Assembly (NCBI GenBank): GCA_029259875.1
Contig: JAJDEK010000185.1
Location: 1-12,061 of the forward strand
DNA length: 12,061 nucleotides
Source of the DNA: Planctomycetaceae bacterium
Lineage (GTDB): Bacteria > Planctomycetota > Planctomycetia > Planctomycetales > Planctomycetaceae
Direction of reading: 5' to 3'
The position numbers and the translations under genes were made by a program. Positions 7,554 through 12,061 of the stretch are shown piece by piece (the stretch's first letter is position 1; the number at the start of each line of letters is the position of its first letter). The notes under the pieces were generated by a model that was given only the letters and a program-made list of their open reading frames with translations, was not told the origin of the DNA and ran no database searches.

Positions 7554-8636
7554 CTAATTGACCCTGATGTCCTGCAAGAGCGTGGAAAACTGAGGCTTGA
7601 TCAACCGGTCATTGGTCTCTGTCCAGCCTTTAGATTTCACTTTGAATGTGATTTTCGGTTTCACCCAAGTCGCTCCCTGTTTCGTTTTCACGAATGGCGT
7701 CGATCGTTTTAAGGTTGGCAACTGAGCCTGCCATTCTTCCATCACAGCTTTAGGAATCGCTTTGGCATTGATCGTTCCTGCGTAGACTAATCGTTTGTTG
7801 TAAGAGGATGCGATTAAGACCGAATCAATCTTCCCATTTGATAGTGTCGTATAACCGACCAGTAAACAATCAAATTCCGGAAATTTGAGTGCTGGCTCTT
7901 CGAGCGAGTCTGGAATTGCAGCTTTCTTTGCTTCATCACTGCCGCCAGCAAAATCGCTTAATGAACCGTCCAGATTATCTGCTCCCCCATCAGCTTCTTT
8001 GGCCTGGTCGACAATAGAAGCTACAAGGTTGGCATCTGCAGATTTACGCACACCCCAATCTTGGAACAGGGAATTAAACTCAAATCCACCAACAATCGCG
8101 AATGCACCAATTACTAATGTCAGCCCCCACACAGCCAGATCCAGTTTCCAGGCTCCGCCTGGGAAACGACGGATGGAAGGTCCCCAAATTTTAAGTGGCG
8201 TCAAAACAATACTCATCAAACCAAACTCAATCGAATTCGAAACAGCAGTAAAATAAGCAAGGATATGACCAAACAGAAACATGATCAGACCAACGCTTGC
8301 TTGCGTTAATGTCCACAGACATAATTCCGCTGAATTTTTGCAAAAGAAGCTTCCACTAATACTCAAACCGATTGCAGCAATCGTACCAATTGCCAGAATC
8401 CAACCCCACTCCGGGATTAATTCCCAGATCGTTTGAGGCTGTGGCTTTGTTTCTTCTTGCGCTTGTAATTCTGGTTGCCCCACACATTTTCCCAATGCAG
8501 GATAAAAGCCGCATTTCGGACACCATGATGAAAGCCCCCAAGGTTCATAAGAACCACATTCCGGACAGGCAGGCTTGGCCTGCGAACCGTTCATTTCTTG
8601 TAACATTTGGTCGTTACTATGATTAATACCTGTCAT
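7554..8636 (-). CDS. Zinc-ribbon membrane protein with a DNA-ligase OB-like C-terminal domain
   Basis: This 360-residue protein has three parts. Residues 24-42 form a zinc ribbon (CPEC ... CPKC: C24, C27, C39, C42). Residues about 78-186 hold three or four membrane segments (78-97, 107-130, possibly 136-150, 168-186), followed by a low-complexity acidic linker (205-250). Residues 255-358 resemble the C-terminal OB-fold domain of ATP-dependent DNA ligases (DNA_ligase_A_C type): LLVGYT, then KRLVYAGTI, RSTPF, GATWVKP and RLIKPQFSTLLQDI occur in the right order and at near-normal spacing. No KxDG ligase motif or nucleotidyltransferase domain is present, so it is not a ligase; the domain may bind nucleic acid or protein. 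Whether the C-terminus is cytoplasmic depends on three versus four helices. No clear Shine-Dalgarno supports the first ATG; methionines at residues 11 and 15 are alternatives, with no better site. It has its own terminator. The function is unknown. Confidence 0.8.
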   Translation of the reverse strand: MTGINHSNDQMLQEMNGSQAKPACPECGSYEPWGLSSWCPKCGFYPALGKCVGQPELQAQEETKPQPQTIWELIPEWGWILAIGTIAAIGLSISGSFFCKNSAELCLWTLTQASVGLIMFLFGHILAYFTAVSNSIEFGLMSIVLTPLKIWGPSIRRFPGGAWKLDLAVWGLTLVIGAFAIVGGFEFNSLFQDWGVRKSADANLVASIVDQAKEADGGADNLDGSLSDFAGGSDEAKKAAIPDSLEEPALKFPEFDCLLVGYTTLSNGKIDSVLIASSYNKRLVYAGTINAKAIPKAVMEEWQAQLPTLKRSTPFVKTKQGATWVKPKITFKVKSKGWTETNDRLIKPQFSTLLQDIRVN

Positions 8637-8815
8637 GGTTCAGTTTCTTTGTGCTAATTAACAGAAGAAAAATTCTGGTGTGATTTAGTTATCTCTCTGT
8701 CTAATTTAGCTCATAAAATGAAACCTCACCGATGTTTGAATACGATTAATAACGAAATTGAGATGGAAAGCCTCCCGCTATAATCAACAAAACCAGTACG
8801 ATCTGAATGGTATAT

Positions 8816-8832
8816 TTCGAGTGGCACTCGAA
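8816..8832. promoter_or_regulatory. 17-bp perfect palindrome
   Basis: TTCGAGTG and CACTCGAA flank a single central G, the geometry of a dimeric regulator site. It lies 180 bp upstream of the zinc-ribbon gene and past the FKBP terminator, so that gene would be the likely target. Chance occurrence cannot be excluded. Confidence 0.3.
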
Positions 8833-8885
8833 CGTCTTTTAACTCTCCTGCAACGATCTCATCTTCATAACTCGAAGAAAGGCAT

Positions 8886-8920
8886 AAAAAAGGCCGACGC
8901 AATGATCATTGCGTCGGCCT
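8886..8920 (-). terminator. Terminator of the FKBP gene
   Basis: AGGCCGACGCAAT (8891-8903) pairs perfectly with ATTGCGTCGGCCT (8908-8920) around GATC, a 30-base uninterrupted palindrome. On the minus strand it runs into a T-tract (8890-8886). It lies 27 bp past the FKBP stop. Confidence 0.92.
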
Positions 8921-8946
8921 AAGAAGACGAGTTTTGTCGAAATAGA

Positions 8947-9663
8947 CTAGTTTACCTTGAGTAGTTCAATATCAAAGATAAGAACTTCGTTAGGTCCGAT
9001 GTCGGGACCAGAGCCTCTCTGGCCATAAGCCAAATCACTGGGAATAAAGAGTTGCCATTTATCGCCCTCTTTCATCAACTGTAATGCTTCGGTCCAACCA
9101 CCGATCACACCTTTGACAGGAAACGTCGCTGGTTGATTTCGTTTATAGGAACTATCAAATTCTTTTCCGTTAATCAGCGTTCCTCGATAGTGAGTCGTTA
9201 CGCTGTCATTCAAGCCTGGCGTTTTCCCCTTTCCTTGCTTGACCACTTTATATTGCAGACCGCTCTTGGTGGTTTTTACGCCTTCTTTCTTGGCATTGGC
9301 TGCTAGAAATTGTTTTCCTTTTGTAATGTTTTCCGCTTGTGCTTGTTTCATTTTTGCTTCCTGCTGCTTGCGCAATTCTTGTTGGAAAGCGAGCAACGTC
9401 GAACGAATTTCATCCTCAGTCATTTGAGGCTTCTGCTTAGTCATGGCATCCATAATACCTTTGACCAAAGTCTTTGGATCAAGATCCAATTGATCCTTCA
9501 TCAGGTTTTGACCCAAATTGTAGCCAATTCCATAACTGACTTTTTGTTTTTGATCTTTGAGAGAAGATTTGCCAGCATCTGCTTTTTCAGTCTGAGCGGT
9601 CGCCATTTGGGAAAATCCAAAAAACGCAATACATAAACAGGCAGTTAAGTGCCATTTAAACAT
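8947..9663 (-). CDS. Exported FKBP-type peptidyl-prolyl cis-trans isomerase (FkpA/Mip-like)
   Basis: This 238-residue protein begins with a Sec signal peptide (about 1-23, ending ATA-Q). Residues 38-125 are an FKBP N-terminal dimerisation domain (KVSYGIGYNLGQNL, then a long helix about 83-125 rich in Q, K and A). Residues 135-238 are the FKBP catalytic domain with active-site residues Y159, F169, D170, F181, V186-I187, W190 and Y213, all as expected. It should speed proline isomerisation and act as a chaperone for exported proteins. This is the FkpA/FklB/Mip arrangement, of typical length. AAAGG sits nine bases before the ATG. A strong promoter about 160 bp upstream gives a long structured leader, and a palindromic terminator follows the stop, so it is probably transcribed alone. 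Confidence 0.93.
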   Translation of the reverse strand: MFKWHLTACLCIAFFGFSQMATAQTEKADAGKSSLKDQKQKVSYGIGYNLGQNLMKDQLDLDPKTLVKGIMDAMTKQKPQMTEDEIRSTLLAFQQELRKQQEAKMKQAQAENITKGKQFLAANAKKEGVKTTKSGLQYKVVKQGKGKTPGLNDSVTTHYRGTLINGKEFDSSYKRNQPATFPVKGVIGGWTEALQLMKEGDKWQLFIPSDLAYGQRGSGPDIGPNEVLIFDIELLKVN

Positions 9664-9716
9664 AGGAAGAACCTTTCGGTGAACAATGAAAACTAACTTG
9701 AGAAGGTGTGACCATA

Positions 9717-9754
9717 CGGGTCGGCGAGACCCGGATGGCAGTTGATGCCATCCG
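9717..9754 (-). promoter_or_regulatory. Tandem hairpins in the FKBP leader
   Basis: Two perfect stems with five-base loops abut: CGGATGGCA (9732-9740) with TGCCATCCG (9746-9754), and CGGGTC (9717-9722) with GACCCG (9728-9733). They share two bases, so they compete slightly at the junction. In the FKBP message they would lie 54-91 nt before the start codon. Neither is followed by a T-run, so they are not plain terminators. Confidence 0.5.
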
Positions 9755-9756
9755 AA

Positions 9757-9777
9757 TTAGCAGATGATGTATTGCAT
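9757..9777 (-). CDS. Possible six-codon leader ORF upstream of FKBP
   Basis: Inside the predicted FKBP leader, ATG at 9777 reads MQYIIC and stops at TAA, three bases before the tandem hairpins. AGAGGA lies 4 bases before the ATG, a well-placed Shine-Dalgarno, and it forms one arm of the palindrome at 9782-9798, so hairpin formation would hide it. The layout resembles a translated leader, but so short a frame may be chance. Confidence 0.25.
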   Translation of the reverse strand: MQYIIC

Positions 9778-9781
9778 GGTG

Positions 9782-9798
9782 TCCTCTGTCACAGAGGA
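9782..9798. promoter_or_regulatory. 17-bp perfect palindrome in the FKBP leader
   Basis: TCCTCTGT and ACAGAGGA flank a single base (9790). As DNA it is operator-like, just downstream of the predicted FKBP start site; as RNA it would be a small hairpin (7-bp stem, 3-base loop) masking a Shine-Dalgarno-like AGAGGA. Confidence 0.35.
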
Positions 9799-9821
9799 TC
9801 TTTGACTAAAACAAGGAGCTA

Positions 9822-9851
9822 ATTATAAGAGAGTCTCCTAGGGAGTGTCCA
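9822..9851 (-). promoter_or_regulatory. Strong candidate promoter for FKBP
   Basis: On the minus strand, TGGACA (9846-9851, 5/6) and a perfect TATAAT (9822-9827) are 18 bp apart. Transcription from near 9815 gives a leader of about 150 nt with a short ORF and several hairpins. It lies between the dapL stop and FKBP, supporting separate transcription. Confidence 0.6.
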
Positions 9852-9934
9852 CATAAAGCATGACCGATATATCATGATTGGCCTTGAAATCAGGGCTATT
9901 CTTTCTGGCTAACGGTTCACTTTCACGTACCTGA

Positions 9935-11167
9935 TTAGCTCACGACTTTCTGGAATCGGGTCACCGCTTCGTTGATATTATCTCTGCTGTTGAAAGCACT
10001 TAGACGAAAATAGCCTTCTCCTGAAGCACCAAAGCCACTACCCGGTGTCCCCACTAGATGTGCTTTTTGCAGTAATTCATCGAAGAAATCCCAACTCGTG
10101 GATTCGCCTGGAGTTTTGAGCCAGACATAAGGAGCATTAACGCCACCATAAACAGAGATTCCGACTGATTCCAGCCCTTCTCGTAGTAGGCGGGCATTTT
10201 CCAGATAGAAGGTGATTAACTCCTTAATCTGTTGTTTGCCTTGTTCAGAATACGCGGCTTCTGTCCCTTTCTGGATGATGTAAGAAACACCATTAAATTT
10301 AGTGCAATGACGTCGATTCCAAAGCGAATGGATTTCAGCTGGCTCCCCAGATGCGGTTTTTCCCATTAACTGTTTGGGAACGACTGTGAAGGCACAGCGT
10401 GTTCCAGTAAACCCGGCATTCTTACTGAAACTTCGAAACTCAATGGCAACCTCTTTGGCGCCTTCAATTTCATAAATGGAATGAGGGATTTCCGGGTCTG
10501 TAATGAAAGCCTCATAAGCGGCATCAAACAGAATGATCGATCCATTTGCTTTGGCATAATCGACCCACTGTTTCAAAGTTTCTTTCGTAGCAACGGTGCC
10601 AGTCGGATTGTTCGGATAACAGAGATAGATCAGATCTACGGGTGATTCCGGTAAGGCGGGAACAAAATCATTTTCTGCAGTTACCGGTAAGTAAGTTAAG
10701 CCCGCATAGCGACCACTTTCATCAGCGGCTCCCGTGCGTCCGGTCATGACGTTGGTGTCGACATATACGGGATAGACAGGATCCGTAACTGCAACCTTAT
10801 TATCAGCACCAAAAATATCAAGAATGTTTCCTGTATCGCATTTAGAACCATCTGAGACAAAAATTTCGTCTGCCGAAATATCGACGCCCCTCGATTGAAA
10901 ATCATGCTTGGCAATCGCCTCGCGCAAAAATGCATAACCTTGCTCGGGACCGTAGCCGCGGAATGTCTCACGATTACCCATTTCATCGATGGCCGCATGC
11001 ATGGCTTCCCTGATCGCTGCCGGCAGTGGTTCGGTTACATCACCGATTCCCAGTTTGATGACGGCGGCACTCGGGTTCTCTTCACAAAATGAATTGACTC
11101 GGCGACCAATTTCAGGAAACAGATAACCCGCTTTGAGCTTTAGGTAGTGATCGTTAATTAATGCCAT
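9935..11167 (-). CDS. dapL: LL-diaminopimelate aminotransferase
   Basis: This 410-residue PLP enzyme of fold type I matches DapL from start to end, beginning [20 protein letters not shown]. Key residues include N187 in YPNNPTG, D215 and Y218 in FDAAYEAF, the PLP lysine K249 in [12 protein letters not shown], and R388 in FRLSAF. DapL converts tetrahydrodipicolinate straight to LL-diaminopimelate using glutamate, bypassing the acylated DapD/DapC/DapE steps, in lysine and peptidoglycan precursor synthesis in the cytoplasm. I place the start at ATG 11167, not the in-frame TTG four codons earlier, because GAGGCG lies just before this ATG and the length and N-terminus then match the family. No other lysine gene is adjacent. 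Confidence 0.95.
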   Translation of the reverse strand: MALINDHYLKLKAGYLFPEIGRRVNSFCEENPSAAVIKLGIGDVTEPLPAAIREAMHAAIDEMGNRETFRGYGPEQGYAFLREAIAKHDFQSRGVDISADEIFVSDGSKCDTGNILDIFGADNKVAVTDPVYPVYVDTNVMTGRTGAADESGRYAGLTYLPVTAENDFVPALPESPVDLIYLCYPNNPTGTVATKETLKQWVDYAKANGSIILFDAAYEAFITDPEIPHSIYEIEGAKEVAIEFRSFSKNAGFTGTRCAFTVVPKQLMGKTASGEPAEIHSLWNRRHCTKFNGVSYIIQKGTEAAYSEQGKQQIKELITFYLENARLLREGLESVGISVYGGVNAPYVWLKTPGESTSWDFFDELLQKAHLVGTPGSGFGASGEGYFRLSAFNSRDNINEAVTRFQKVVS

Positions 11168-11247
11168 TTTACGCCTCAAATTATAATAGATACAAAAGTT
11201 TCGTTAATGTATTCCAATCGATGTAATTTTCCAAAACTAGAAACGCC

Positions 11248-11276
11248 GTTGTATTTTGAATCTGGAAGAAATGCAA
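11248..11276 (-). promoter_or_regulatory. Candidate promoter of dapL
   Basis: On the minus strand, TTGCAT (11271-11276) and TACAAC (11248-11253) are 17 bp apart, about 80 bp before the ATG. Each hexamer is a moderate match. A perfect TATAAT closer in (11180-11185) would place the transcription start inside the Shine-Dalgarno and is less likely. Confidence 0.3.
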
Positions 11277-11301
11277 CCGACGCATACAAAGGAGACTGCT
11301 T

Positions 11302-12061
11302 TTAATCGAAAAGGTTCGATTCGTGATCGATCTCAAATTGACGAGGCAGGGCATTGAACCAGAAGCGATTTGTAAGCCGTTCAACTTGTTTTAAGCTATT
11401 ATACTCACTCATTTTGCGTTTGCCCGTAAGTCGATGTGCGGCTCCTTCAAATAGAAGCTTGAATTGCGGCGGCTCCTCGCTTTCTCCCATATCTTGCTTC
11501 AGCGTTCTACCGACGGCAATTGCCACTCCCAATTGAAAACGGGCCTGAGGATAAACGGGAACTCCTAACTCGGCCAGTGACCAACGATCAACGCGAACCC
11601 TGCACCAGCGACTTAACGGTTGCGGTGGATCAACAAAAGGTTGTAGTGAACGGGGCAACTGTGATTTGATATCTTCGTCAATCAACAGTGCCACACGATC
11701 ATGATGACTCGCATACAAACCCCAGGCGGGCCAATGATCAAAACAACCCGTCGGTTCGAGCAGAGGCGCGAGCATTGCAAACCAGACAATCGCCATGACT
11801 CCTCGTTCCGATCCGACAACACTTTTGAACGACAAACTTAAGTCGGTATCTGTGCTATTTGAATCCGCCGAACCTTTCTTCTTGAGAATCGGGATTCCAT
11901 TAAATCGCTTGTGAAATAGAAAACAGTCCTGCAAGATAAAATAGGCATTCCAAATGAGAACACCTTGATGATGATTCAGACCCCATGGCCCTACGGCAAT
12001 GATGAGGCAGACATGCATCGACACCGCTGCCCAGAACGCCCATTGCCGGGTGCGCGGAATG
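11302..12061 (-). CDS. Membrane protein, C-terminal part (partial at right edge)
   Basis: The frame is open to the right edge (252 codons visible), so the true start is outside the window; the GTG at 12024 is internal. The visible part opens with hydrophobic, tryptophan-rich segments (RQWAFWAAV, then SMHVCLIIAVGPWGLNHHQG and GVLIWNAYFILQDCFLF), and has another near VMAIVWFAMLAPLLEP. A soluble region of about 150 residues follows, containing CFDHWPAWGLYASHHDRVAL and ending with the ALPRQFEID segment. This recalls HTTM/vitamin-K-carboxylase-like or DoxX-like membrane proteins of planctomycetes, but I cannot name the family with confidence. It lies 134 bp upstream of dapL on the same strand without a visible terminator between, so co-transcription is possible. 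Confidence 0.65.
   Translation of the reverse strand, partial: IPRTRQWAFWAAVSMHVCLIIAVGPWGLNHHQGVLIWNAYFILQDCFLFHKRFNGIPILKKKGSADSNSTDTDLSLSFKSVVGSERGVMAIVWFAMLAPLLEPTGCFDHWPAWGLYASHHDRVALLIDEDIKSQLPRSLQPFVDPPQPLSRWCRVRVDRWSLAELGVPVYPQARFQLGVAIAVGRTLKQDMGESEEPPQFKLLFEGAAHRLTGKRKMSEYNSLKQVERLTNRFWFNALPRQFEIDHESNLFD

Larger units (their letters stand above)
8637..8946. other. 310-bp intergenic region between FKBP and zinc-ribbon genes
   Basis: The region holds the FKBP terminator, a perfect 17-bp palindrome at 8816-8832, and the leader of the zinc-ribbon gene. On the minus strand a 59-codon frame (8905-8726) is open but lacks an ATG; it may be a gene remnant or chance. I see no convincing promoter for the downstream gene. 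Confidence 0.5.

Noticed and set aside
7885..8256. 123-codon frame on the plus strand
   Set aside because: It lies fully antisense to the zinc-ribbon membrane protein gene, is rich in serine and alanine from reversed codons, and has no recognisable motif.
11168..11179. Upstream in-frame TTG start for dapL, adding four residues
   Set aside because: The GAGGCG ribosome site lies within these bases and serves the ATG at 11167, where the family's usual MALIN start begins.
11180..11185. Perfect TATAAT just before dapL, with TTAACG 16 bp upstream
   Set aside because: Transcription would begin inside the Shine-Dalgarno, leaving too short a leader; the pair further upstream is more plausible.
12022..12024. 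GTG at 12024 as the start of the rightmost gene
   Set aside because: The frame stays open to the window edge and the upstream residues continue a hydrophobic, tryptophan-rich segment, so the gene is cut by the window.
1..12061. Mobile elements, CRISPR arrays, tRNA or rRNA genes, toxin-antitoxin or defence cassette
   Set aside because: No transposase, integrase, regular repeat-spacer array or RNA gene pattern was seen, and gene content is housekeeping and exported enzymes.

Overview
The window looks like ordinary chromosome from a planctomycete, probably near Gimesia, Rubinisphaera or Planctomyces. This is an inference from gene content: a Tat-exported sugar isomerase-like TIM barrel, a secreted type I sulfatase, an exported esterase, LL-diaminopimelate aminotransferase and a zinc-ribbon membrane protein lie together as mostly single genes at moderate GC. 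I see no rRNA, tRNA, CRISPR array, insertion sequence or phage gene.

Layout, left to right. The 3' end of an S-adenosylhomocysteine hydrolase gene (plus strand) ends in a clear terminator. A promoter with an inverted repeat across it then precedes a Tat-signal TIM-barrel protein (303-1316, plus), which converges on a membrane fatty acid desaturase (1414-2457, minus) over a shared bidirectional terminator. A 330-bp gap holds an imperfect duplicated element and a possible 43-residue membrane peptide. Next come a secreted sulfatase (2788-4266, minus) and a small coiled-coil SlyX protein (4428-4661, minus). Divergent from slyX is an exported alpha/beta-hydrolase (4777-6291, plus), which converges on a ThiF/MoeB-type adenylyltransferase (6339-7379, minus). 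The remaining genes are all on the minus strand: a zinc-ribbon membrane protein (7554-8636), an exported FKBP prolyl isomerase (8947-9663), dapL (9935-11167), and the C-terminal part of a membrane protein running off the right edge (11302-12061).

The genes do not form one pathway. Several products act outside the cytoplasm: the Tat TIM barrel, sulfatase, esterase and FKBP fit the polysaccharide-degrading, protein-exporting habit of planctomycetes. Others are housekeeping: methyl-cycle recycling, lysine/diaminopimelate synthesis, and thiamine or molybdopterin sulfur activation. Good hairpin terminators after several genes suggest many are transcribed singly.

The most unusual point is the 7554-8636 protein. 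Its last ~105 residues read like the C-terminal OB-fold domain of ATP-dependent DNA ligases, but they are joined to a zinc ribbon and membrane segments with no ligase catalytic domain. Second is the FKBP leader: a strong promoter, a six-codon ORF with its own Shine-Dalgarno, and tandem hairpins before the start codon.
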